DNA of 64,000 nucleotides from Gnetum montanum (lineage: Eukaryota > Streptophyta > Gnetopsida > Gnetales > Gnetaceae). Location of the stretch: NCBI GenBank assembly GCA_015680685.1, contig MNCI01035378.1:16827-80826 (forward strand). The letters run 5' to 3'. The position numbers were made by a program, and so were the translations under genes. Under the pieces are notes generated by a model, which was not told the DNA's origin, did no database searches, and saw nothing but the letters and a program-made list of their open reading frames with translations. The stretch's first letter is position 1; every line of letters begins with the position of its first letter. This document shows, in pieces, positions 34,179 to 46,437 of the stretch.

Positions 34179-35053
34179 TGATGAGTGATTTGTATACCAT
34201 ATGCCCAACCATATGAATCACTAGCGTTCACCTAACAATCTAGTTGAATTTCAAAGACTTTAGATTTCTAGGTACATTGGTTTTAGGAGGTGAGACTAAT
34301 CATTGCAATAGTTGTCTTCCTAGTTCTTCTTGTGAAGTGCAAGTGTATAGTTAAGTGTAATTGAGGCATGTGATTTTTATCATTTTTATCTTTTATGATT
34401 TAAGTCACCTAAGAATAAGAATAAAGAATAGAGTATATAATTGCTAAATTAATATAGTAACTAGCTAACACATAATTAATCCTAACATAAGCATCTATTC
34501 CAACTTTTTGTACACATCTTGAACACATATAGTGATACTAGATTAGCAAACATTAAGTGTTATTGGGATTACCAAGTGTTATATGTATGCTCAAAGTGGT
34601 CGTACTTATGTGTGCTATTTAACCAATATTAACTAATTACCTAAAAACATTAAAGTAATTTGCATGAATATTAAATGCATAAGGAAAAAATTAATCTTGT
34701 TGAAGTGCTACAAGGTTTATCAGAAAGGCTCATCTCTATTGTCACCCACACTAAAGTGCTCAAGTACACAATTCTCAAAGAAAGATCTGTACACTCTTTG
34801 ACTCCTATTGTGGGCACTTAGTAAGTTTTCTAACTCTCCAATGGAAAAACTACAAGTGCTTCACTACAACTATGAAAGGATTTCCATAAATGCAATAGGT
34901 AGGCACACATTTAAATGTGGAAATAGGGTGCCTCATCAACAAGTACATGTCAATGGGTCAAACCCTGCATCGACGGGATCACATTGATGAGATCCTATTA
35001 ATAGGGTTGCATCAACAACAACCCATCAATGTAGCCTAACAACTAACTCATCA
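34179..35053 (-). repeat. Element E 5' LTR
   Basis: On the minus strand it starts TGATGAGTTAGTTG and ends CACTCATCA. U3 short repeats of CATTGATG / CGTCGATGCAGGG / CCATTGACATG type lie at 34930-35053, similar to those of B. The paired TTGGTAATCCC motif is at about 34535-34578. The likely target duplication next to it (TTGGG) could not be matched because the other end was not found. Confidence 0.82.
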
Positions 35054-35458
35054 TTGGGAACCTACAAGCCAAAGCATGCAATATTAAAAGGTTCAGAGAA
35101 CCACCATCTTGTCTGGTTGCCTCCTATATTACTAGAAGGATGGATTGAATGTTCCATTTAGATATTCTTTCTTCCAAGATATCTACACCTAAAAGAAATA
35201 TGATATTAAGTTACACTATCTACTTTACAATATTAACTCAAGGACCTTTAACTTAAGTTTGGCTAATCCTGATGTTGTCAATATGAAGCATCATGGAGGA
35301 TGATTAATATCAAGATATCTATGCAGTGAGCCATCATCACCAATCAAGTTCAAAATCTTGGACTCTCCATTACTTGATGATGAAGTTGGGTCCCACAGAA
35401 GCTATGATTCTCCTCGAGACACATAAAATAGGTTGTTCACCATTATGTATAGTATACG
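35054..35458. other. No gene recognised
   Basis: Right flank of element E; no coding similarity or repeat relationship seen. Confidence 0.4.
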
Positions 35459-35606
35459 GTGTGTTGTAAAGCTTGAATAGTGTAAAAGATAATATTGTCG
35501 AATCTTATCTCTATTGTTATTTCTATGTTAGNAGTGTGTTGTAAAGCTTGAATAGTGTAAAAGATAATATTGTCGAATCTTATCTCTATTGTTATTTCTA
35601 TGTTAG
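35459..35606. repeat. 73-bp perfect direct repeat across a single N
   Basis: 35459-35531 and 35534-35606 are identical 73-bp copies separated by one N and one A. This is a typical unresolved overlap at a contig join and probably not a biological duplication. Confidence 0.9.
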
Positions 35607-37319
35607 TGCTTAATGTGCTATCATCCATTAAGTTAGTGCTTTGTGTGTTGGATGACACTAGAAGGTCCTCAAATTCTAGGAATTTTACTATAAATATGTA
35701 TCAAAGAAAGGCTAAGAGGCATTATAAGAAAGAGATCCTAAGAGTTGCTTGTAGCACATTAGAAGAATTCTTCTCCTAACAGCTTCTTCTAGAGATGAAA
35801 CTTCCAAAGGTAAAGCCTTGTCTCATATCACTAAAGTGATGAAGTTGAAGGAGACAAATCTTTCCTCCTTCAACCTCATTTTGAGTTTAAGAAATCATCC
35901 CTTAGCATTGCAAGAACTCCTCAAATTTATCACTATGTGAGTAGACATTCAACTTCATTCTCAAGACATTTCATTAGTGCTCAAGGCTCTGTAGTATGAG
36001 GTAGACTATTTGGTATTCAAAGGAGATAACATTAAGACTTAGCAAACAATGGGTACTAATTGCGAACTTCACATCTACATGATGATATGGATTAAGGATA
36101 ATGTGGCACTACCATTGGTGGACATGTATGATGGAGTTAGATCCAACATCATATCATGGGTTATTATAGATTATCTTAGCCTTGAGAAGTAGGTCATGTA
36201 CTCTAACTATAACTCTTCTCTTATTTTATTTAGTGAAGCTAGTGTGGAGATTATAGATGCAATAAATTTGGTTTTTTCAGCTTGAAATTGCATTGCATTT
36301 GAGGCTATTTTTAGGTAGTTAGAGACTCATTAGGCATTAAAGCTATCTTAGATAGGTTCTTATTATCTTATGATCATATATTTTCCTCACTAGTACTCAA
36401 AGAAATACATTTCCCATGTAAGGATAGGGAAGTAGTCATACATGTAGATCCTAAAGTAGTTGCTATCTTCCATCTTGATGTTTTAGAGAAAACTACACTA
36501 TGGTCCTAACCTACATTAATAAGATAAATGTCATTAGTTGAGAAAACATATGAGTCTTGTACTAGCATCTCATGGTTGTCTAGTACATATGAATTCATAC
36601 ATCTAGGATTTATGGAATTATCCATTATTAAACCCATAAAAAATGCTAAGGATCCTACTAGTTTGCACATTAGAAGAGGCATTGTCAAGACGTAGTGATC
36701 CTAAGAATTGTATTTCCCTAGCCTTATTCTTCACTTATCACTTATTAATATTTTCTAAACATTTTTCATATTTTAGTAATTTGAATTATGATATGTTATT
36801 TTTTACTTTATTTTATGTTTTACTCTATTTAGTACTTTTGTAGTGAGGTTTCTCTTTATGTTTATTTTATTGCTTAGCTATCTCTTTCATCATGGTTAAA
36901 TTTTTTGTTTTAATTAGCTATTTTATTTTATTTTGTAACATAAAAATTACAACCATAAAATCTAAAAATTGCAATCCCAAAAATATAGAAGACTAAAACA
37001 TAAAAACATAAAAATAAAATTCATAAACATATAAAAACATAAAGTACACAAATAGAAACCAATCCCTATAGCATAGTTCAAATGTCCATACAAGTACATG
37101 CTAATAAAAGCACACATTTGTAGTAAAAATCTAATCTATCACTTCTACCTGATCTCCCTCTTTGCTTCCACTACTTGAGTGTGCAAAAAAATAAACATAC
37201 AAACATTCACAAAGGTACATAAAAAAGATAATATGCATAGAAACAATATACAAATAAATAAAACTATAAATACAAGTAAAAAATATAAAAATAAATACAA
37301 AATAAACAAAAAATTATCA
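35607..37319. other. No gene recognised
   Basis: AT-rich, with scattered short coding-like stretches (for example 35690-36350) but no domain I can name. 36900-37320 is very A/T-rich, with many AAAT-type words. Confidence 0.4.
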
Positions 37320-39720
37320 ATTAAAAAGTTTTATTTTCCCCATTAGTACATCACCACAAACTATTCCATCTTCCTCTTCTCCTATCATTAATACTCCAAT
37401 AGCTCTTATTTATCCATACTCCTCTATCAACTTCTAAGTGAACTACTCATGTATGAGAAAATTTTATTCCAAATTATTCCAATCAACATTAAGCATCTCT
37501 AATATAACCATAGGCTTATCCACATTAGGATCCCTCTTAGTCCTATCATCCTCCTCTATGGGGCCTAGAAGTGGTTTCTCTAGCTTCTTATGGTGAGGTA
37601 TGATAGAATCCTTAAACATTTTAGGCATCTCACTAGTTCCCATCNNNNNNNNNNNNNNNNNNNNNNNNNNNNNNNNNNNNNNNNNNNNNNNNNNNNNNNN
37701 NNNNNNNNNNNNNNNNNNNNNNNNNNNNNNNNNNNNNNNNNNNNNNNNNNNNNNNNNNNNNNNNNNNNNNNNNNNNNNNNNNNNNNNNNNNNNNNNNNNN
37801 NNNNNNNNNNNNNNNNNNNNNNNNNNNNNNNNNNNNNNNNNNNNNNNNNNNNNNNTAGTTTTTCTATTCATTGTTGTCTTCCAAATTTATCAAAAATGAA
37901 TGTCTCCTTAGGAGGTAGAGAAAATTGGAAAATATAGTAAGAGACATCATTCAAGACATGGCATGCATAATAATTTGATAATTAATGAGACTTTGATAGA
38001 TCATGTGACTCCAAATAATTCATTAATAATATTATTTCCTCCTGTACTCTTTGTGTGAGCCCTTGGATCTTCACCTACATCATGGTCCAAACTTGTAGAA
38101 TTCTACTCCTCTACAAATCTTCTAACTATATCATTCTCCTTATCTCTTCTAGCAACTTCTATAGTAGCTTATCTTTTCTTTTCTAGAAGGGCTTGGGATT
38201 TTGTTTCTTCCCTTGCTTTCTTTTTGGTCTTTGCCTTAGCCAAAGCTTCCTTCTTAGATCTCTTTTGGGCCTCCAATGTTGATGTTAGCATAATTATAAA
38301 AATAAAAATATATAAATATATAACTAAATAAAAAAATGAAATAGAATTTAAAAAAAATAAAAATAAGCTATAATTTTCTAGTTTCTTTACTAACTTCACA
38401 ACATCTTATCTCACACTCTTCTCCTTTAAATTCTAAGCACACAAAGATTTAACCTTATTAACTTTGAACTTCTTAGAGGCATGTACATCATCTTTTGTAT
38501 CCTTGGCATACTTCCCAATGTCTTACATTCCACCCTAGTGTTTGCATGAATTAGATGCTTCATGAATAATGCAATGTTATCAAGCATGGAGGACTTAGTG
38601 ACATCGTCCTTCAATGATAAGGTAGATCTAGTGATCCTTCTAAAGTAGATGGAAGGATCATGATGATGCTACTAAATGTCCTAGCACAAAAGTGGTGGAA
38701 ATTTCTCTTTTCTAAGAAGCTTCCTCTTCTCACAAGCACCATAAGTGAATAACTTTACAATGCATTGCATCATGCCATATTAAAAACTATAATTCATAAA
38801 TTTGATGCTACCTTCCCTATCTATTAAGTTGATGTTATCAAGCTCCTTGAGCATCTTTTTTGTAAGTGGTTTTTCTAATTATACACTACATCTCCCATCA
38901 TGGTGTTGTATATGATAATAATCTATTGAGAAGAATTTGCGCACCTTATCTAATCCGATAAAAAAAGAAAAACCCTTCTGATGAAGATGTGATATGCCTT
39001 AATTAAGTGTTGGTTCCCATAATGTAGGATATTCTAATTCTTATCCATGTACTACACCTAGTTTTTGATCTTCTAACTCTCAATTTTTAACAACTTACTA
39101 TTGCCTCAACAATAGCATCTCAATTGGGTAACTAACTAGTATCATACGGATTTCATCTTTCAATGTAAGATCGCCTTATTGTTATCAATAGAAAACACAA
39201 AAAACCAATACTAGCTTGAGTAACATTTCACCATAGCAATAACATTAGTAGGTAAAATCTTAGGTAATCTCAAAGTTGATAGGGGTACTAACCCTTCTAA
39301 CTCAAACATGTGAAGGTAATTTCTCTTCTCTTTATTTACAAATCACTGGTGACTTGATGGAGTGTTATGGACTTTTACCTATAGTGATATCTCTTTTACA
39401 TTGCCCAACTTAATGTAGACCACCTTCATAGTCTTGATCTTATTTGTAAAAAGCAACATCACCATCAGCATGAGGACATAACACAAGTGTAAAATTAATA
39501 ACATAAGAAAGAGTTAAGTTTGCATTTTCAAGTTACATTTTCAGCTCAATCAAATCTTAGAATCCTTAGGCCACTTAGCCTCTAGGCCCAAATCATCCTT
39601 CTCATCAAATATATGAACCAAACCAATCTTCTTAAGTCCATAGTACCATACATGATCTTTAGTGTGGTTTATCTCATTGGGAAACCTCTCAAAAATTGGT
39701 AGCTGTTAGTGATCTGCAAG
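37320..39720 (-). pseudogene. Decayed coding region of unknown family
   Basis: The minus strand carries protein-like fragments interrupted by stops. In reading order: HTKDHVWYYGLKKIGLVHIF with DEKDDLGLEAKWPKDSKI (about 39670-39550); SYVINFTLVLCPHADGDVAF (about 39510-39440); a Lys-rich helix TLEAQKRSKKEALAKAKTKK (38280-38170); and LGPIEEDDRTKRDPNVDKPM (about 37570-37500). The 211-bp gap lies inside it. Composition and style suggest an accessory ORF of a retroelement, but I do not recognise it and no LTRs were found to bound it. Confidence 0.4.
37645..37855. other. Assembly gap (211 N)
   Basis: Undetermined bases within the unknown decayed region. Confidence 0.99.
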
Positions 39721-40129
39721 ATCAAGATATCAAAGTAGTTTCTTAGACTCTCTAATTAGAAATATTTCTTATTGAGTTATTTGATCTTAAAATCACTAAT
39801 AGGTAAATAGCATCAGTAGATAACTAACTCAATATTCAATCTCTAAACTTAGAAAACATAGCATAACATAGAAAAATGTCATTTTTCCTAGAAACCATAA
39901 TGTGTATACTAGTCAAACTAAATAGAATTTTTATGCACTATGGTTCCAACAATAATGTACTATCAATGTTAAAAATTTTGTATGGATAGTCTCTCTAGAG
40001 CTAGTCTAGCTCATTTCACTAGATATCTAGCATGATCCCATCCTCATCAACTACAACATCAATATCCAAGGTCTTTTGGATCATACAACCCAACAACTAA
40101 GGATTAACCCTTACACTAATATCATCAAA
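39721..40129. other. No domain recognised
   Basis: It lies upstream of the Tat-like RT fragment and may include its decayed protease-RT linker. Confidence 0.35.
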
Positions 40130-41680
40130 AACATGAGATATCAGCCTTAATGGAAGTGAGACTCATATAAGTACATGGGAATTCTTTAGAGAAAACTCTA
40201 AGAACCTCTTCATCCTAGTTATTATCAATGTCTAAGTAGGATGGATTGAACTTTCATTCATAATAAGGACTTGTCTAACTCTCGCTAGCTTATTTATAAT
40301 CATGGTACTTATAGTATAAATTATAAAATACATCTTTAGTGATATAATGTTCAAAATAGTCAATGATTATGTGGATGATTTAATCATCAAAATTTTTATA
40401 TCATCAAATCATCCTATCGATCTTAGCTTTTTCTTACTCCAATGCAAATAATACAGCTTTCATCTAAAATTAAAGAAATATATTTTTAATGTAGATATAG
40501 GCAAGAGTCTAGGATTTCTTATTTTTACTAATAGTATTACAATTGATCCCAGAAAGTCAAATCAATATTAAACCTTCCTCCATCCAAGTACCTTAATGAT
40601 GTGTAGCTTGCAAGGTTATCTCTAGTCAATTTACCATTTCCTTACAATCTCACTAATCAATTCCACCCTTTATCCCATCTTCTGAAAAAAATATACCAAT
40701 TTCAAATACAATTGAAAGTTTTAAGAGGCTTTCAATATGATCAAACATGATCTTACTAATGTTCCCATCCTTTATCCTCCTCAATTTGATCTTCTATTCT
40801 ATCTTCATCTCTTAAAATTTGATCATTGAATTGCAACCATGCTTTTCTAATAACATCAAAATATCATAGGCCTTCTTATCTACCTACATGTATAATTCAT
40901 TCTTAACTTATGAAATAAGACATTTAGATATGAGAAATTCTTACCTAGGCCATGTCTTTTCTCTTAATAAATAGAGACTCTACCTACTAGAGGCAAAGGT
41001 TAAATTGCTTCCAATCTCCATGATAAAAATTGTATGGCTAAATCAAAAACTATTTTCCCTAAGTTTTACATGTCCTTTCTTTCAAAGCATTCAATCAAGG
41101 ATTAATCCATAGTAGATCTACTTACATTAGTTCCATTATCAAAGCCATCTTCCAAGACCATTCAACCTCCCTTAAGGAATCGAACATAAGCAAGTCTTAG
41201 CTAATTCCAACTACAATCTTAACTCTTGAGGATTGTAACTTCTAATTATATTTTGATAACGCTCATATGGCTTAAGGCTATAATATGGCTTGCATCCTTA
41301 ATCACAAATGTAAGAATCCTATCTATCTAACTTGTAAATTCAATTTTTCTTTTATGAATAACAATGCCAAATATGAGGGTATTAATCAAGGAGTAATCCT
41401 AGCCATATAGTTTGAAATCAAAGGGCTTTTGGTTGGAGGGATTTCTAACAAGTAATTCACCAAGTCAAGGAAAAAAAATTCTTACAAGGTTGAGTATTTC
41501 TAGCCTTACCTTGAATTAGCTAAGAAACTTATTTTACAATTTGATGAATGCTTTCTAACACATGTTCATTAATTCAAAAATCACAAGCACTTGTATATCA
41601 TCTTTAAGTACATTGTAGTTGTCTATATCATGATTTTCAACTTCATGATAATAATAAAATATGTTGAGGTTATAACACTT
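40130..41680 (+). pseudogene. Tat-like Gypsy pol fragment with second RNase H
   Basis: The RT palm is clear at about 40340-40540: MFKIVNDYVDDLIIKIF keeps the YVDD catalytic box, followed by KLKKYIFNVDIGKSLGFLIF. Connection-domain traces (QGYL, PILSSS-like) follow. Near 41250-41540 a second RNase H-like domain appears: LYFDNAHMA, CKFNFSFMNNNAKYEGINQG and FGGIS..YKVEYF.PYLELAKKLI. The FDGA...NNxAEYEA...Y pattern is that of the additional RNase H of the Tat/Ogre/Retand lineages. Integrase is absent; similarity ends near 41680. Confidence 0.75.
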
Positions 41681-41699
41681 TAAGACTGGTGGATCTCCT

Positions 41700-42830
41700 T
41701 CCACACATTATGAAGAATCAATGGCCAATGTTTGAAAGCACCTAAATCTTTCATGTTGTTGTTTCAAGAGTTATTTCTGGATTATGTGCCCCTTTTTCAA
41801 TAGCATGTTGTAGAGCTTTATGTAGGTCATTAGAAAGTTTTGGTACTTAGATCTATTCTATTATGGTCTCCTTTGTTGATTCCCATTTAATGAAGTTTGC
41901 TTAATGTTGTTGGACTTCTGGTTCACTTTCTTGTTCTCTCCACTATTTAATAATGATCTTGATGAGGCTTGGTTTAGAGAAGCTATCATTTACCTTAGAT
42001 TTTAAGAGGCTTTCTTCTTTCTAGCTACCCTTTTATCATTGCAATGGAAGTTCATCTATTTCAAGTTATTACATTATAATCTTCTCAATGTGTTTTGCTA
42101 ACATGGATGCTAAGTGGTCTAGGATATATGAGCTTTTCTTAATGTAACCATTGACAATTTTTTCAAAAATGTATAACAAATGATCATTAGGGAATAGATG
42201 AGTAAGTTCCATCACGACTGAAGTCCACCTAGATATGAACTTAGAGATGGAGTCATTCAAAGCCTATTTGATTGCCAAAAACTTCTTTAGTATGTTATCT
42301 ATGTTAATGTTGTATTTGAATCACTCCATCAAGATTATGAACTACTCTAATAAAGTGATATAACCACAAGAAATAGTCCTATACCATTTAAGTGTCTTGC
42401 CCATTAACGAGTTTGAGAAGCTTCTTAAAATGGTATGAGTGTAATTGGTTAATAATATGCACTTAGAAAATATGATGACATGATTGGTTAGATGAGATTC
42501 TCCATTGTACTTGGTAAAATTAGGTAATGAAACCTCCATAGGAACTTGGGTAGGTGGGATCAATGGGTTAATAAGATCAACAAGGAGATCAGCAATGGAG
42601 ACTATGAGACTTCCTCCTTGTAATGTTATGACCTTTTAGGTCTAATCCTCATTAGTTGACAATCATAATGATAAGTCTTAGAGTAGCAGCATGAGTTCAA
42701 GAGGTACACCAGGGATGTTGAACATGGTAGGGTTACTAAGGATAATATTATGAGAAGGTAATATAATCTAGGAAGATGCAATGATGGGGAAGAAAACTAG
42801 TTAAGAAACATTCTATTGAGATAATAGTTG
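41700..42830 (-). pseudogene. gag: Gypsy Gag fragment (Tat-like), opposite strand
   Basis: The minus strand encodes PTQVPMEVSLPNFTKYNGES, then HLTNHVIIFSK..LRSFSNSLMGKTLKWYRTIS (42563-42342), the classic LPKF..YDG..DP..H...F...LKGxALxWY pattern of Gypsy capsids. After a break comes MNDSISKFISRWTSVVMELT...DHLLYIFEKIVNGY (42260-42069). It faces the Tat-like pol fragment tail to tail, so the two cannot be parts of one intact element in their present arrangement. Confidence 0.75.
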
Positions 42831-43179
42831 AGAATGTGGAAGGAATGAGAGTGAGGCCCATGAAAGGATCCACTTGTATAACTCTTGGGGATCTTTTTCA
42901 AAAACCAACCTTATACATTCCAAGAATCATAACATTTTTTATTTATCTTCATAGGTTATTACTTAGTCATTTATAAATTTAAATTTAATGTTTTAAACAC
43001 CTCAACAATCCTAATTCCTAACCAGTTCTAGGGCTTCAAATCACATAAAATCATTATTGTAAATATTTTCTAAGCCTTTTAGACATCTAGTATTGACTCC
43101 TTACTCTTTTCATGGCTTGAATTTTTATAAAAATCCCAAAAGTTTCATCCAAAAAGAGAGAAAATACGAGGAAATTTAC

Positions 43180-43260
43180 TTCAACTAATTTTGTTAATGC
43201 AAAGCACTTAGCTAATGTAGCCTCATCAGCATAATGCACAAAAACTATATATATGTGTCT
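43180..43260 (+). promoter_or_regulatory. Element D internal promoter remnant
   Basis: CTATATATATGTG at 43245-43257 occupies the position of the internal TATA box of B and C relative to ORF3. It is preceded by TAATGTAGCCTCATCAGC, which resembles B's TCAATGTAGCTCC. The evidence is weak because the region has decayed. Confidence 0.35.
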
Positions 43261-43680
43261 ACTATTAGAAAAATTTTTGTCATTTTAATTTTCATAAAAT
43301 GAGTTTTGTAATTTTCTTTAGAGCCCAAACCTTATACAAGTCATATCCTGTAATCCAAACTTTCATTCAACCTATGCAAAAACCTATAAGCTCATAGAGT
43401 TTAGCTCTACATCATGAGGGTAGTCAACCCATGATTTATAAACCTATGAACACCCCATATTTTTGAACTCCTAAGATAACTAACATTTAAAAATGATTAA
43501 AATTAGTTAATAATTAAGAAGATTTAGCTATATTGGGAACTTCAAAATATCAAATTGTAATTACCTAAGGGCTTAGATGCAAAAATATTTTTAAATTAAG
43601 CTAAAGTCAAGGTTGATTAATGGTAAACCCATTATGAAAAAATTTGAAAATCTAATGATTGGTAATTAATATGATTGTAG

Positions 43681-45468
43681 ATGACGTTGAAACATGTTCT
43701 AGGGGAAAGAAATCTAGCATAGCCTATGAAGAAGAGACCAAGAGGTATGAAAGGATGTGGATGTAGCAAGTACAAGAATAAGAAGAAATCCATGCAACAA
43801 GATCCTTGAGATAGAAGCATAAAGTAGAATCTATTAGGTAGATTCCCATAGCACACATAAGTTAATCCATTAAAGATGAGGCATGTCAAGAATGGTCTAA
43901 TCTAGAGGTGATCCTCATGGAGGCATGCTTAGAGAAGATCATGATTAAAAATATTTAGATTACTCTTCTATAGAAATCTAGCTTGAGACCCTTCTTAGGA
44001 TTTGCATCCAAAGAAATCCATGAATAATTACAAGTATCGCCTCTTTGGCCAACTATCTCTACTAATGGAAAATAGTATCTAAGAGAAACATATATCTTTT
44101 GGAATAATTATTAGATGGATGCAATAGTAAAAATGAAGGATGATATCATTTCCTACTTTATTAATGAAATCATAAAGGCCTTAAAAGTTCCCTCTGTGGG
44201 AACAAAAGTTGTTGAAGTATCCACCCAATTAGATGTAGCGGCAAAGAAGAAATTAATGTAAAAAGCCTATAGATTTGACAAGAAATAATGTGGTGCATCC
44301 ATCCAAGCAAAAAATACTATTTTAAAGATTACCTTCCATCATATGAATCCCACAATATGACTTAGAAATATTACATCATTTTTTACAATGGCATGTATAG
44401 TTCTTTGCAAGATATTTTTAGGAAACCTATTACAATACTCTTCTTGAAGATGAAGAAGCATTACAAATAGAATGAGAAAGGTAGAAAGACACTCATCTTC
44501 TCATGTCTAATTAAAGAAATCTACTGAAGATAAGGAATTACTTGCTAGATGAATGATGTTCTTTATAGGGTAACCATAATATCATGGCAAGAGATGATGA
44601 AAGATAAGCCTCCTATAAGGCTTTAAGAAAAGGTACCACCACCCCCCAAATACTAGAGCAAAAATTGAGCTCATAGGTGCTACTGCAAGTTTGGATGCAC
44701 TAAGCTTAAGTCATCAAGCATATATAGAAGGCATTAGAGACTATCACCTTGTAATGAGCCACTTACAAGAGCTTTCTCGAATGGTAAGCAAGTAACAAGA
44801 TGAATTTTCCAACTTGTTCACTACTTAAAGAAGTCATGGAATAGTCTAAATGAATTTTGAAATGGGAGGTATAGTAGTTATAATGTCCACTAAACTACAT
44901 CCTGAGATATCTAATAATGTTACATCCTCTTTTATCACATTGGAATATGAGGATGGATTAACTATGGTAATTATGCCACATCAAAGATAAGAGACTATTG
45001 GAAAGATTGTTATAGATTCTATCAAGGAAGATCTAAAGGTTCCTACAACATTAATGCCATACCTCACTATAATGGCAAACATCCAAATATTTGTATGGGC
45101 TATATCTAGGGATACATGAATAATGAGCATAACCAAACATAAGGAGATGTTAAAAAGACTAGTCAAAGTTGAACTAATAACTCCAAATATCTTCAACACT
45201 CATGAAGATATAATAATGGTTGAGTTTGTGTTCATAACTATGAAGAAAAAGTTATCCATCTTTGAGGCCCAACTACAACAAGCAGAGTTATTAGACCAAC
45301 AACTATGAGATGAAGTTACACAACTTTATGTCTATTTGTCTAACCTTATCATCCATCAACTTAGCCTAACTAAAGATGAGATGTTTAATCAATTAAAGAC
45401 TAAGAAATAGCATGTGGACACTGAAAAAGAAAAGACCATGTAGGATGATTTTTTATCTAAAGCCCTGG
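43681..45468 (+). pseudogene. Element D ORF3, first part
   Basis: The ATG at 43681 follows ATGATTGTAG, a 3' splice-site-like sequence; C has GTGATTGCAG directly before its ORF3 ATG. The N-terminus (MTLKHVLGERNL-like, then basic) aligns with C's MAPKHAQQKSV. Later parts contain the segment shared with B near the SWQEMMKDK sequence (about 44583-44612) and Glu/Lys/Leu-rich coiled coil (45150-45460, including KLSIFEAQLQQAELLDQQL). The segment ends at the CCTGG where C inserted. Confidence 0.7.
45464..45468. repeat. Target-site duplication of element C, left
   Basis: CCTGG, repeated exactly at 53383-53387. Flanking sequences on both sides belong to D's ORF3. Confidence 0.95.
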
Positions 45469-46294
45469 TGATGGGATGTGATATCGCGTCCGCCACGATA
45501 TTGCATCCCCCGTGATATCGCGTCTTCCCCTGCGATATTGCGTACACGATATCATAGTGCACCACCAATTCTATAAATAAGAGCTAGCTCTCCCTTGTTT
45601 ATTATCCTAGTTTAGATTGTAGCTAAACTCTAGTAGTTTGATCCCTCCAGAGATAGATTATTTTCCCATGTCTACCCGTAGTGTGGTGAATGTAATTGTA
45701 CGACATCCTTATTCGAGTGTGACATACTTGGACATGCACATGACCAGAAATAAAGATCGAGATTACTTCATCATTGCAACATTCACTTTATTTATTTATC
45801 TAATTTTTATCTACTTCTTTCCTAATTAGTTTCTCGTACCCTTAAACTCATGTTAGAATGCAAAATGAGTAAGATTTAATTACGAGCATTTAAGTGTGAC
45901 TACTTGGTAACCTAGTGGCGTACCTAGGATCTGTGCTTGGTAATCCTAGTGGTAGTCGTGCATGAAGTCCAAGATGTGTACGGATGATCAAGGAACGACT
46001 ACTCATCGCACTTAGGCTATATTAGATTCTCTTATCCTTTCCTCCTAGCTTTGTTAATATTACCTTCCATTGCCTTCAGGAGTAGCATTAGATTAGGAAC
46101 ACATCATACACCTCACTCTGGACTAAACCATACGTGACAAAGATAATACTAGTTCAGGTGGGAAGACAACAAATTACGACCTAAGGTTAATGATCTAGGT
46201 GCCACAACTAGTCCATTTATGAAGTTCGACTGGATCACACATGAAAATTCTTGTATTCATATGGTTGAGTGTAGGGGTATCTCGCCACTCATCA
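45469..46294 (+). repeat. Element C 5' LTR
   Basis: It starts TGATGGGATGTGATATCGCG and ends CGCCACTCATCA. U3 carries several copies of a GATATCGCGTC-like word (45478-45560) just before a TATA box at 45572-45580. The paired motif TTGGTAACCTAG / TTGGTAATCCTAG lies at 45902-45952. Confidence 0.95.
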
Positions 46295-46295
46295 T

Positions 46296-46313
46296 TGGCA
46301 TCGTTTCCAGGGA
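46296..46313 (+). other. Element C primer-binding site (tRNA-Asp type)
   Basis: TGGCATCGTTTCCAGGGA, one base after the LTR. It is the least decayed of the four sites and matches the complement of the plant tRNA-Asp 3' end at most positions. Confidence 0.82.
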
Positions 46314-46437
46314 CGGTGCTAGTTATCTAGATTAGTTATATCATAAAAGGTCGTTGTAAAGTAATTAATGATATATCTTTTAGAAAAAATAATAATTATT
46401 AAAAGTCACATATAAATTCACACACAAGTTCGCAACC

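Larger units (their letters stand above)
27950..35053 (-). mobile_element. Element E: Athila-like Gypsy, 3' end missing
   Basis: In minus-strand order: a 5' LTR (35053-34179), a decayed primer site, Gag (34021 to about 30230, interrupted by a 1.67-kb insertion), RT, RNase H and integrase, ending near 27950. Protease and N-terminal RT are not visible between 30060 and 30230, so an internal deletion is likely. No 3' LTR or ORF3 was found before the gap. Its Gag and integrase are close relatives of those in A and B. The left boundary is approximate. Confidence 0.85.
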
